Positions 11,319-18,879 of a stretch of 64,000 nucleotides of DNA are shown here, one piece after another. Under the pieces are notes generated by a model. The model saw only the letters and a list, made by a program, of their open reading frames with translations, was not told where the DNA came from and made no database searches. The DNA lies in NCBI RefSeq assembly GCF_003598715.1, contig NZ_QZFU01000014.1, positions 164,831 through 228,830 of the forward strand, given 5' to 3'. Position numbers and translations under genes: made by a program. This stretch comes from Nocardia panacis (GTDB lineage: Bacteria > Actinomycetota > Actinomycetes > Mycobacteriales > Mycobacteriaceae). Every line of letters begins with the position of its first letter. The first letter of the stretch is position 1.

Positions 11319-11567
11319 CTACCCGAAGCTGCCGGTCGACGGTAGGCCACTCTGTCCGCTCCGGTGGTAGTCGACCTGGTAGCTGTCGCCCTGAAGTTGG
11401 AAACGATAGGCGGTGTAGCCGGCCTTCTGATAGGCGCGCGCAGTGTCCTGGCACGCCTGGTAACCGACAATGATGCCGGTGCGATCCGCTGCCGCGTTGC
11501 CCGCCGCGGCACCGATCCCGATTCCGCCCAAAACAATCAACAATCCGACTCGCGCAATGCGATTCAT
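11319..11567 (-). CDS. Small secreted protein, unknown function
   Basis: This 82-residue protein has a signal peptide (MNRIARVGLLIVLGGIGIGA, cleavage near NAAA at residue 26). The mature part contains one cysteine and many Gly/Tyr/Gln residues. The ATG at 11567 is chosen because GAGGG lies upstream and it begins the signal peptide; a longer in-frame start at 11627 adds a charged stretch. Tiny exported proteins of this kind are common in Nocardia. No function is assigned. Confidence 0.6.
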   Translation of the reverse strand: MNRIARVGLLIVLGGIGIGAAAGNAAADRTGIIVGYQACQDTARAYQKAGYTAYRFQLQGDSYQVDYHRSGQSGLPSTGSFG

Positions 11568-11860
11568 CCCGTAACCCTCATCTTCAATGCGTTCAGGCCA
11601 TTCGGGGAGATGCCGCGAATGGGCCACGACAACCCCGGATCCTGCTGGGGTGCCATAAGCGCTGTGATCACGAAACCCCCTGCTGTAAAGATATATTCGC
11701 GGCAGCCTACCTGTGAAGTGAAGGGCATGTGCACCCTTCGCTGTACCGGCGATAAGGTGGCCGCGTCGCAGCCTCCGAGGCGGACAGGCGGGTCACGGTG
11801 CCGCTAGGCACCTTCAGGCCGCTCGCTCCGGGACCCTGGACGTCCAACCGACCATCCTGC

Positions 11861-12787
11861 CTATCGGGTTTCAGGGAGATTGTCGTACGTGCGCTGGATA
11901 CCGGCGTCGATATCAACGGTTGGAGCCCAGCCGAGTTCGTCGCGAGCGCGGGTGGAATCGAGTGCGCCGTGGCGCCATTCGCCGTCGCGGGGCGGTGCAT
12001 AGCGGGGGGTGATGGACTTTGCTGCGGCAGTGTTGACGGCGTCGAGGAGTTGGCGCACGGAGGTCCCGGTGCCGCTGCCCACATTGAATGTGTCGTGGTG
12101 GCCGGTGTAGCCGGCGGCGGCGGTGAATGCGTTGACGATGTCGGAGATGTAGACGTAGTCGCGGGTTTGGTGGCCGTCGCCGTAGATGGTGGGGGTTTCG
12201 TCGCGGGCGATGAGGCCGCAGAAGATCGCGACCACACCGGCTTCGCCGTGGGGGTCTTGGCGGGGGCCGTACACGTTGCCCAACCGGAGCGCGATATGTC
12301 GGGTGCCGTGGAGGCGGTTGTGCAGCGAAAGGTATTGCTCGGCGCAGTATTTGGACACTCCGTAGGGTGCTTGTGTTCGGGGGAGGACGGTTTCGGGGGT
12401 GGGCATGGGGACGTCGTCGCCGTACATGGCTCCGCCGGTGGAGGCCATGACGATGCGGGCTCCGACGCGGTGGGCGGCTTGCGCGAGGTGGAGGGTGCCG
12501 AGGATGTTGGTGTCGGCGTCGTTTCGCGGGTTGGTGACGGAATGGCGGACGCTGATCTGCGCGGCCAGGTGCAGGATGAGTTCGGGTTTCTCGGCCGCGA
12601 CGACTTCGGCGACGTCAACGGCGTCGCGGATGTCGATGGTGTGCAGGGCGACGGTGGTGGGGACGCGGGTCTTGTCGCCGCTGCAGAGGTTGTCGATCAC
12701 AGCGACCTGGTGGCCGGTCGTGAGGTAGTGGTCGAGCAGGTGCGAGCCGATGAATCCGGCGCCGCCGGTGATGAGGATTCGGGTCAT
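11861..12787 (-). CDS. NAD-dependent sugar-nucleotide epimerase/dehydratase
   Basis: This 308-residue extended short-chain dehydrogenase has the N-terminal Rossmann motif TGGAGFIGSH and the catalytic Tyr-Lys pair in YGVSKYCAEQ near residue 146. The sugar-binding region LRLGNVYGPRQ and RDYVYISDIV follow, all typical of UDP-glucose/UDP-GlcNAc 4-epimerases. AAGGAG precedes the ATG by nine bases. Its start overlaps the stop of the SUMF1-fold gene as ATGA, so it is the last gene of the five-gene operon. The exact substrate cannot be told from sequence. Confidence 0.88.
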   Translation of the reverse strand: MTRILITGGAGFIGSHLLDHYLTTGHQVAVIDNLCSGDKTRVPTTVALHTIDIRDAVDVAEVVAAEKPELILHLAAQISVRHSVTNPRNDADTNILGTLHLAQAAHRVGARIVMASTGGAMYGDDVPMPTPETVLPRTQAPYGVSKYCAEQYLSLHNRLHGTRHIALRLGNVYGPRQDPHGEAGVVAIFCGLIARDETPTIYGDGHQTRDYVYISDIVNAFTAAAGYTGHHDTFNVGSGTGTSVRQLLDAVNTAAAKSITPRYAPPRDGEWRHGALDSTRARDELGWAPTVDIDAGIQRTYDNLPETR

Positions 12788-13692
12788 AGAGTGTGCTCCT
12801 TCGTGGTTGGTGGTGTGAGTGCTTTCGTGGAATAGTTTGCGGCGCAGCGGAATCCGACATCGAACGAGGTGTAGTCGGGTAGGGCGGCGATGCGTTCGGT
12901 GGTGCGGGTCTGGTAGCGCAGGTGTTTCCAGGAGCCGCCGCGGATCACGCGGTAGCCGTGTCGCATGGCGGCGGTCAGCGCGGGGTCGTAGCGGCGGTGC
13001 GGGTCGTAGGGATGGTAGGTGGTGGCGGTCCATTCGGCGACGTTGCCGGCCATGTCAGCGATCTGGAATGGCGAGTCCCCTCCGGGTGAGTACGCGCCGA
13101 CGTCGGTCGTGGCCGGAGCCGCACCCGATTCGTCGTAGCGGGTTCGCCACCAGTCTCGCCATTCACGCAGGTCGTGCAACGGTCCGGCCCAGAACTCGGC
13201 CGTGTTGGCCAGATCCCGATCCCAGTACGGTCCCCAAGGCCACGCCGTCCACACCGGTCCGTGAGCGGCATACTCCCACTCCGCTTCGGTGGGTAGCCGT
13301 TTGCCCGCCCAGCATGCGTAGACTTCGGCATCGCCCGAATCGACGTGCACCACGGGATGATTCGGTCGGTCGGCCACCGCGTCCAGACCCGAAACCGGGG
13401 TGTGCCAGCAGGCCCCGGCCAGCGCGACCCAATAGTCGGCCCCGTAGACCAGACTCTCCCCGCGTCGTTCGGCGGTGGTGCGGTAGCCGGTGGCGACCAC
13501 GAAAGCCGCGTATTCGGCGTTGGTGACCGGGGTCCGGTCGAGCCGGAACGCGGACACGGTGTGTGTTCGTGCCGGTGCCTCGTCTGCGAACCAGGCACGC
13601 CCGTACGGTTGAGCGCGCGCGAGGTCGTCGAGGTGGGGTTCGGGTGCGCCGATGACGACCGTGCCGCCGGGGATGCGGATCGACTCGCCCAT
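12784..13692 (-). CDS. SUMF1/FGE-fold protein lacking the FGE cysteines
   Basis: This 302-residue protein has the formylglycine-generating-enzyme fold: IPGGTVVIG near the start, DEAPARTHTVSAFRLDRTPV, LPTEAEWEYAA, DMAGNVAEWTATTY, and the terminal RGGSW and VGFRC blocks. In true FGE two cysteines that bind copper lie between GGS and the last block; here that stretch is WKHLRYQTRTTER with no cysteine. There is no DinB domain as in EgtB. It is therefore a SUMF1-fold protein of unknown chemistry. It starts two bases after the sulfur-carrier stop and overlaps the next epimerase by four bases. Confidence 0.8.
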   Translation of the reverse strand: MGESIRIPGGTVVIGAPEPHLDDLARAQPYGRAWFADEAPARTHTVSAFRLDRTPVTNAEYAAFVVATGYRTTAERRGESLVYGADYWVALAGACWHTPVSGLDAVADRPNHPVVHVDSGDAEVYACWAGKRLPTEAEWEYAAHGPVWTAWPWGPYWDRDLANTAEFWAGPLHDLREWRDWWRTRYDESGAAPATTDVGAYSPGGDSPFQIADMAGNVAEWTATTYHPYDPHRRYDPALTAAMRHGYRVIRGGSWKHLRYQTRTTERIAALPDYTSFDVGFRCAANYSTKALTPPTTKEHTL

Positions 13693-13694
13693 CG

Positions 13695-13973
13695 TCAGCC
13701 GCCCATCAGCGCGGGGATGAATGCCAGTTCGGTGTCCGCCTCCTCGAGGATCGGGGTGTTCAGGCCGTCGATGTCGTGGACGTCGATGTCGTTGGCGCAC
13801 ACCAGTGTCCACGACGCGAGAGCCCCGGAAGGGGTCAGGATACGTTCCCGCAGCATCGGGTACCGGGCGGCGAACCACGACAGGGCCGCGCCGACCGTGT
13901 CGGCGTCGCATTCGAGGTCGGACAGCTCGGCCAAGGACTTCCAGCTCGGCGGGACGACGAAACGCACGGTCAC
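13695..13973 (-). CDS. MoaD/ThiS-like sulfur-carrier protein
   Basis: This 92-residue protein has the pattern of a beta-grasp sulfur carrier. It opens with VRFVVPPSWKSLAEL, has a middle LRERIL element and an acidic segment with VCANDIDVHDIDGL, and ends in FIPALMGG. The terminal Gly-Gly is where such proteins are adenylated and thiocarboxylated. The GTG at 13973 has GGGAGG seven bases upstream and would overlap the previous gene by GTGA if that gene ends in its expected frame. No MoeB/ThiF-like activator lies in the operon. It probably donates sulfur to a neighbouring enzyme reaction. Confidence 0.75.
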   Translation of the reverse strand: MTVRFVVPPSWKSLAELSDLECDADTVGAALSWFAARYPMLRERILTPSGALASWTLVCANDIDVHDIDGLNTPILEEADTELAFIPALMGG

Positions 13974-14931
13974 GACACGGCCTCCCGGTCGGCGGTGATG
14001 GGGGCCGCATCCATTCCAGGGTCGTGGTGATCCCTTCCCGCAGGGGTGTGCTCGCCTGCCAGCCGAGGACGTTGTGGGCGCGGGCGGTGTCCGGGCGGCG
14101 GCGGCCAACCTCACCGGCGCGGCCCGCGCCGACCTCCACATGCCCGGTCCCGGCAAGGTCCACGACCAGGCGGGCGAGGTCGGCGATCGTGACCTCGTCA
14201 CTGCTGCCGAGGTTGATCGGACCGAACGTGGCGCTCTCGAGCAGCAGGGTCAGGACGGCGTCGGCGAAATCGTCGATGTAGCACAGGGATCGGGTCTGGG
14301 TGCCGCCTTCGATGCGGAGGGTTTCCCCGCGCAGCGCCGCCGCGCAGAACGACGCGACCACCCGCCCGTCGTCCGGGCGCATGCCGGGACCGTAGACATT
14401 GAACGGCCGCATCACCCCGACATTCACGCCGCGCCGGTGTGCCGCCGCCGCGATCGCCTCCGTAGCGCGTTTGCCCTCGGTGTAGGCCGAGAACGGGCCG
14501 ACCGGATCGCAGTTGCCTCGGTAGTCCTCATGCTGCGGATGCACTTGCGGATCCCCGTACACCTCCGATGACGAGGCGACCACCGCCCGCGCTCCGGCCC
14601 GAGCGGCCAACTCGAGCGCGTTGATGGTGCCCAGCGTCGCGGCCCGCATCGTCTCTATCGGCATCGCCGCGTTCGCTTTCGGGCTGGCCGGACACGCCAG
14701 ATGCAGTACGTGCGTGACCGCGGTCAGATCCGCCCAGGCGACCGAGCCGGCCACGTCGGCCTGCCGGAAAACGAAGCCGCGGTCACGGGTGAGGGAATTC
14801 AGATTGGACAGCGAGCCCGTCGACAGATTGTCTATCCCGGTGACCCGCGCGCCCCGCGTGAGCAACGCCCGACACATGTGGGATCCGATGAATCCGGCCG
14901 CGCCGGTGATGAGGACATGATCGTCGCTCAT
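13970..14931 (-). CDS. NAD-dependent epimerase/dehydratase, frame disturbed at 3' end
   Basis: This extended short-chain dehydrogenase has TGAAGFIGSH at the N-terminus, the Ser/Tyr/Lys triad in SSSEVYGDP and YTEGKRATEA, and RPFNVYGPGM. It resembles UDP-glucuronate decarboxylase or dTDP-glucose dehydratase types. AAGGAG precedes the ATG. After LEWM (near 14008) the frame has no stop and runs on through the sulfur-carrier gene into the SUMF1 gene. One extra base near 14005-14013 would instead give a short tail ending in TGA at 13970, overlapping the next GTG. The end shown assumes that repair. Confidence 0.72.
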
Positions 14932-14972
14932 GACACACTCCTTCGGTTTCGATTGTTGAATTCTGTTGATAG

Positions 14973-16259
14973 TCAAAGACATTCGATGTTGGGAGCGCGG
15001 TCGAGGACTCCGCACGCGTCGAACACGTGAACCGCCTGGCCGAGGAGGCTGTAGTCGATCCCCGAGTGGGCGACCAGGACCGCCACCAGCGACGCGGACG
15101 CGACCATCTCGGCGGTCAGAACCGGCACGATGTCGGGGTCGTCGGGCAGCAGTGGATCGACCACCGCCACCTCGACGCCGATCCGGCGCAGCGCGGCAAC
15201 GACTTTCAGTGCCGCTGATTCCCGCGTGTCGGGGACATCGCGTTTGTAGGTCGCGCCCAACACCACCACCCGCGCCCGATCGTGCTCGAGACGCGCCAAG
15301 ATGGTGAGGATCCGCTGCGCGATGCGGGTCGGGGTGGCGTCGTTGATCTGCAACGCCGTCTCCACGAGCAGCGCCGGAGTGCCCGACGCCTCGCGCGCCG
15401 CCCACGCGAGATAGCGGGTGTCCACCGGCAGGCAGTGCCCGCCCGCGCCGACACCGGGCCGAAACGGCATGAACCCATAGGGTTTCGTCGCTGCGAGTTG
15501 CAGCGCGTCACCGATACCGACACCCCATGCGGGCGCTAGCCCTGCCAGCTCGTCGACCAGTGCCACGTTCACCAAGCGGAAGGTGTTCTCGATGAGCTTC
15601 GCCAGCTCGGCGGTGCGGATATTCGGGGCGGGAATCACGGTCTCGACCAAACTTGCGACGAAATCCTTTGTCGCGTCGAGCGAATCCGAGTCGATCCCGG
15701 CGACGATCCGGGGCACCGACATCCACTGCCGCAACGCCGATCCCGCGCCGGGGTCGATCCGTTCCGGGGCGTACCCGACCCGGAAGTCCCGCCCCACCTT
15801 CAATCCCGATTTCTCCAGGATCGGCACCAGCAGGTCTTCGGTCGTCCCCGGATACGTCGTCGAAGCGACGATGACCAGCGATCCCCGCCGGACATGCCGT
15901 GCCACCGTTGCACAGGCGCGCTCGAGAAGGCGCGGGTCCGGGCGGTCGGCGTCGACCGGGGTCGGGACCGCGATCACCGCGACATCGAATTCGGTCGGCG
16001 CCACCGGATCGCAACTGGCGGTGAACCGGCCCGAATCGAGCCCCGACCGCACCAGTGCAGCAGGCACATCCGGGATATAGGACTCGCCGCGACACAGCAT
16101 TTCCACGCGGGTCCGGTCGAGGTCGAACCCGGTCACATGGTGACCGGCGACCACCGCGAGCATCGCCGTGGGCAGCCCGACATAGCCACATCCGACCACC
16201 ACCACCCGCCTCGGGACCAGCACGGCCTCCATCGTCGAATTCGGTTCGCTGTCAATCAT
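14973..16259 (-). CDS. UDP-sugar 6-dehydrogenase, WecC/Ugd family
   Basis: This 428-residue nucleotide-sugar dehydrogenase converts a UDP-hexose (such as UDP-glucose or UDP-ManNAc) to the uronic acid with two NAD. The N-terminal Rossmann motif VVVGCGYVGLPTA is present. The catalytic cysteine lies in GVGAGGHCLPVD near residue 265, with ASTTYPGTTE and LIENTFRLVN in family positions and the C-terminal UDP-binding domain with TYKRDVPDTRESAA. It is the first gene of the island operon, 41 bases ahead of the epimerase. Which sugar it oxidises is undecided. Confidence 0.9.
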   Translation of the reverse strand: MIDSEPNSTMEAVLVPRRVVVVGCGYVGLPTAMLAVVAGHHVTGFDLDRTRVEMLCRGESYIPDVPAALVRSGLDSGRFTASCDPVAPTEFDVAVIAVPTPVDADRPDPRLLERACATVARHVRRGSLVIVASTTYPGTTEDLLVPILEKSGLKVGRDFRVGYAPERIDPGAGSALRQWMSVPRIVAGIDSDSLDATKDFVASLVETVIPAPNIRTAELAKLIENTFRLVNVALVDELAGLAPAWGVGIGDALQLAATKPYGFMPFRPGVGAGGHCLPVDTRYLAWAAREASGTPALLVETALQINDATPTRIAQRILTILARLEHDRARVVVLGATYKRDVPDTRESAALKVVAALRRIGVEVAVVDPLLPDDPDIVPVLTAEMVASASLVAVLVAHSGIDYSLLGQAVHVFDACGVLDRAPNIECL

Positions 16260-16304
16260 TTCCGTACTCTCCTGAAATCCGATTGCCGATGTCCGAGTGG
16301 GCGT

Positions 16305-16690
16305 TCAGACGCCCAGTCCCGGCCGCAGACGCACCACCCACCGAAGACAGCCGAACGCCTCCGCGCCGCGACATCCCGACTGCGCTCCCCGCAGCACAGC
16401 CAGTGCCCGCAGCGCCTCCGGTGACCGGGTGTGCGGATGCTCCCGGCATTGACTGGCGTGACGACTCATCGCCGCGACCTTGCCCTCGACATCGACATCG
16501 GACAGTTCGACGAACACAGTGCGGGACGAAACCTGGAGCGCCGCCCACGAATCGGCGACCTCCTCATAGGTCAACACCACATCCGGCTGCCACCGCGAAC
16601 CAGGCGGGCCGGGCCGCAACGCCGTCAACAACGCCCGCGCGACCGCCGCGTGGTCTTGGTTGTAGCTGGTGATCTCAGGGCCGATCACCA
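16305..16690 (-). pseudogene. PIG-L deacetylase, N-terminus lost
   Basis: The reading frame shows the C-terminal half of a PIG-L (LmbE-like) zinc deacetylase: NQDHAAVARALLTALRPGP, a DVVLTYE element, FVELSDVDVEGKVAAMSRH and the RSPEALRALAVLRGAQSG block. The catalytic HPDDE region that should precede it is missing. Homology stops at about 16690, where a second broken gene begins on the other strand. No start codon with a ribosome site fits. It may be a leftover of a glycan-tailoring gene. Confidence 0.65.
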
Positions 16691-16719
16691 CCGTCGGCTC
16701 CACCTTCGACCTCGCGGAG

Positions 16720-17070
16720 CTCTCCGGCACGATCGGCGGCCGAGTACTGGACATGGCACGTCACGATCGATCACTGGCACCGGAGGCCGCCACCGAGATC
16801 GACCGTGCCATCGCACTACGCCAGCCGTACCGTCGCCGCAGTTCCGCGCTGGACAAGCTCGGCATTGTCGAGGCCCGCCTGATCGAGGGCGAACTCGACG
16901 AAGCTGCCCGCCTCGGACATCTGGCCATCGATTCAGTGGAAGCGACCGCATCGGACCGCGTCCGCAAAAAGCTGCTCACCGTCTACCAACGGACCGAGAA
17001 GGCCGCGAATATCGGCGTTGTCACTGACCTCAGGGACCGGATGCGACCTCTGCTCGCGACAGCGGTATAG
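16720..17070 (+). pseudogene. Regulator C-terminal fragment (XRE/TPR type)
   Basis: The last 115 or so residues resemble the helical, TPR-like C-terminus of actinobacterial XRE regulators, with GGRVLDMARHDRSLAPEAAT and ARLIEGELDEAARLGHLAID. The helix-turn-helix N-terminus is missing because the homology begins at the same junction where the PIG-L gene is cut. Actinomycetes often have this regulator directly upstream of the SLOG protein, as here. It is unlikely to be functional. Confidence 0.55.
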
Positions 17071-17077
17071 AGACACC

Positions 17078-17557
17078 ATGATTCGCATCGGCGTCACCGG
17101 GCACATGAATATCACCGCCGATACCGCAGCCGCGGTATACGACGCGATCACCAAGAGCATCGCGGTCCACAACAGCGTCGACCTGGTCGGCATCAGTTGC
17201 ATTGCACGAGGCGCAGATTCGGTCTTTGCGCGGGCCGTGCTGGATGTGGGTGGGCGGTTGGAGGTCGTGCTGCCGTCCCGGAACTACCGGGATCGGAAGG
17301 TCAAGCCGGACCACATCGAATTATTCGACGCGTTGATCTCGCGGGCCGAGATTGTCCGGGTACTGGATTTCGCCGACGCCGGCCGTGATGCGTACGAGGC
17401 GGCGAACGAAGCCATGTTGAGTTCGTGCGACCGACTGATCGCGGTGTGGGATGGCGAGACCGGACAGCAGGGCGGCACCGGATCTGTCGTCGAACTGGCA
17501 AGAGAGCGGGGTTTACCCGTTGAGGTGATCTGGCCAGATGGTGCCGCACGTGCTTGA
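17078..17557 (+). CDS. SLOG-type predicted nucleotide-binding protein
   Basis: This 159-residue protein begins MIRIGVTGHMNITADTAA, the GVTGH motif of SLOG (YspA/TRPM-like Rossmann) domains. LVGISCIARGADSVFA and LIAVWDGETGQQGGTGSVV complete the nucleotide- or ADP-ribose-like binding pocket. Such proteins are common in Streptomyces and Nocardia next to XRE regulators and have no proven reaction. It starts eight bases after the broken regulator frame ends. It appears intact although its former partner gene is broken. Confidence 0.75.
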   Translation: MIRIGVTGHMNITADTAAAVYDAITKSIAVHNSVDLVGISCIARGADSVFARAVLDVGGRLEVVLPSRNYRDRKVKPDHIELFDALISRAEIVRVLDFADAGRDAYEAANEAMLSSCDRLIAVWDGETGQQGGTGSVVELARERGLPVEVIWPDGAARA

Positions 17558-17565
17558 GCGGAGAC

Positions 17566-17745
17566 CTGGCCGCAGCTAGCGACCGTCGAACGCTCGGGGC
17601 CGAGGCGGTGTCCGTTGCGGCAGAAGATCGGTGTAGGCCGCGCCCATCCTCCGTCGCGAGTGCGGTACAGCCGGTCGTCGGTGCTGCGGACGACGATGCC
17701 GTCGACTTCGAGGATCGGAGTCCACTCGCCCCGATTATCGAACAT
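17566..17745 (-). pseudogene. Truncated hypothetical gene under an SOS-type box
   Basis: The ATG at 17745 starts 60 residues including RDGGWARPTPIFCRNGHRLG, like the N-terminal part of actinobacterial proteins carrying a CPNGHRLGPG element and later cysteine pairs. The later cysteine pairs are missing because the frame runs antisense into the end of the SLOG gene. The LexA-like palindrome 17738-17753 overlaps the start codon. The gene was probably cut off by the same rearrangements that broke its neighbours. Confidence 0.5.
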
Positions 17746-17753
17746 ATGTTCGC
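17738..17753. promoter_or_regulatory. LexA (SOS) box
   Basis: TCGAACATATGTTCGC matches the mycobacterial SOS box TCGAAC-N4-GTTCGA at all but the last base. It covers the ATG of the truncated minus-strand gene. In M. tuberculosis a similar overlap of SOS box and start codon occurs at 13E12-family genes. Confidence 0.6.
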
Positions 17754-17867
17754 ACGATAGTGCAATGGCAGAGTGACACATTGTCGAATTGAGTTGGCCA
17801 CAGGGTGGATTCGGGTGATGATGGTGGAGACCGGGTCGGCCACGACGATGGGAGAGGGGCAACGGCG

Positions 17868-18089
17868 ATGGCAACAGGCACCGTGTGGCGCTGGAAGCCG
17901 CGCAACGGTACCGGCGTGATCAAGCTCGATGACGCCGATGGCACACTCGTGTGGTTCCACCTGTCGAACGCTCGCGGGGATCTCGATATCGCCACGATCG
18001 CGGAGGGGCTGTCGGTCGATGTCGATGTCGATGCGATTCCACAGGGGGAGTACACATGTCGCGCCAGATCGGTCCATCGAAGAAACTGA
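17868..18089 (+). CDS. Small cold-shock-domain-like protein
   Basis: This 73-residue protein starts MATGTVWRWKPRNGTGVIK, like the first two strands of a cold-shock domain. It has LVWFHLSNARGDLD in place of the usual VFVHFSAI segment. The aromatic RNA-binding motifs are only partly kept, so it is a divergent member. GGAGAGGGG lies upstream of the ATG. Its 3' end overlaps the next gene by 34 bases, so the two are probably co-translated. RNA binding is inferred from family resemblance. Confidence 0.55.
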   Translation: MATGTVWRWKPRNGTGVIKLDDADGTLVWFHLSNARGDLDIATIAEGLSVDVDVDAIPQGEYTCRARSVHRRN

Positions 18090-18535
18090 TCCTCGCCGTC
18101 ATCGCCGCCGCAGCGGCTATCGCTGCCGCGGCACCGGCCAATGCCGTTCCCGGCTATGCCGATTTCCGGCCCGGTGACCAAAGATACAGATACGACGGCG
18201 AGCACGGGACATTTACAGGGGATGCGGTGTATGCGAGCCAGCAGCCGGACGGAGGTAATCGGCTGATCTGGTCATTGCAGCTCTCGCCGTACGTGCAGGG
18301 GCTCATTGTCGGCGATACGATGGCCTGCGGAGCCTACGCCGAGGGCAAGACCGGATACTCGGACAACCATTCCGTGATACCCGCGAACTATCAATGGCAT
18401 TCGGTGATACCGGATCTTCAACTCGACAAGCAGTACAAGCTGATCATGAAGTGCGCGTTCCAGGCCACCAACGGCCATGTCGTGTCGCCTGGCCACGCCG
18501 ACTTCCAGATGGTCTTCACACTACATTCGAGCTAG
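18056..18535 (+). CDS. Secreted protein of unknown function
   Basis: This 159-residue protein has a signal peptide (MSRQIGPSKK then a long Ala/Ile hydrophobic run ending AAPANA, cleavage near residue 28). The mature domain is rich in Tyr, Gln and His, with two cysteines (in MACGAY and MKCAFQ) that could form a disulfide. GGGGGAG precedes the ATG. It starts inside the end of the cold-shock-like gene. I do not recognise a family. Confidence 0.65.
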   Translation: MSRQIGPSKKLILAVIAAAAAIAAAAPANAVPGYADFRPGDQRYRYDGEHGTFTGDAVYASQQPDGGNRLIWSLQLSPYVQGLIVGDTMACGAYAEGKTGYSDNHSVIPANYQWHSVIPDLQLDKQYKLIMKCAFQATNGHVVSPGHADFQMVFTLHSS

Positions 18536-18655
18536 TGCCGTGTGAGGCGATGTACCCCTCGGGTACGTCGAGTTCGGACACTTTGCAGGACTTCAGATGC
18601 CCTGGAATGCGTGTGGACGCGGTCCACAAAACCGGCTACTCTCGGCTCACACCAT

Positions 18656-18692
18656 CCCAAGGAATCCCGAACCGTCCCAAGGAATCCCAAGG
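18656..18692. repeat. Short tandem repeat near right island end
   Basis: CCCAAGGAATCCC occurs at 18656-18668 and again at 18676-18688, a 20-base period, with a third partial CCCAAGG at 18686-18692. It lies 31 bases from the right attachment repeat and could be an integrase arm-type site. That role is only inferred. Confidence 0.4.
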
Positions 18693-18722
18693 TCGCGGGC
18701 CGTGAGCAGGGCGGACACAGCA

Positions 18723-18745
18723 GTTCAAATCCCCTATCCTCCGCC
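18723..18745 (+). repeat. Right attachment repeat
   Basis: This is an exact copy of 10869-10891, the tRNA-Ser 3' end, without the rest of the tRNA. It marks the right junction of the island. Confidence 0.8.
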
Positions 18746-18879
18746 ACGGTGCGGCCCTGGTCAGAGACCTGTTTTCGACAGTTTCCGACCGGGGCCACAT
18801 CAATCCCGGCCATCAGCACGTCCGGGTTCTCGGGACATCTGAGGGATGTCGGCGGCGGGCCAACCCCCAACCGAGATGA

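Larger units (their letters stand above)
10869..18745. mobile_element. Genomic island integrated at tRNA-Ser(GGA)
   Basis: An exact 23-base direct repeat, the 3' end of the tRNA-Ser gene plus two bases, bounds the segment (10869-10891 and 18723-18745). Integrase N-terminal fragments lie just inside the left repeat and just outside the right one, and no intact integrase remains. The contents are accessory: sugar-nucleotide enzymes, a sulfur-carrier-like protein, and truncated regulator and deacetylase genes. The arrangement fits sequential integration of one or more tRNA-targeting elements followed by decay. It cannot move by itself as seen. Confidence 0.75.

Noticed and set aside
11861..13033. 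A longer form of the epimerase starting at 13033
   Set aside because: The extra 82 residues are an out-of-frame reading of the SUMF1 gene; AAGGAG and the Rossmann motif place the start at 12787.
12784..15405. A single 873-residue giant protein on the minus strand
   Set aside because: It joins part of the dehydrogenase gene's shadow, the epimerase, the sulfur-carrier gene in a wrong frame and the SUMF1 protein; separate starts and ribosome sites support individual genes, apart from the possible frameshift noted.
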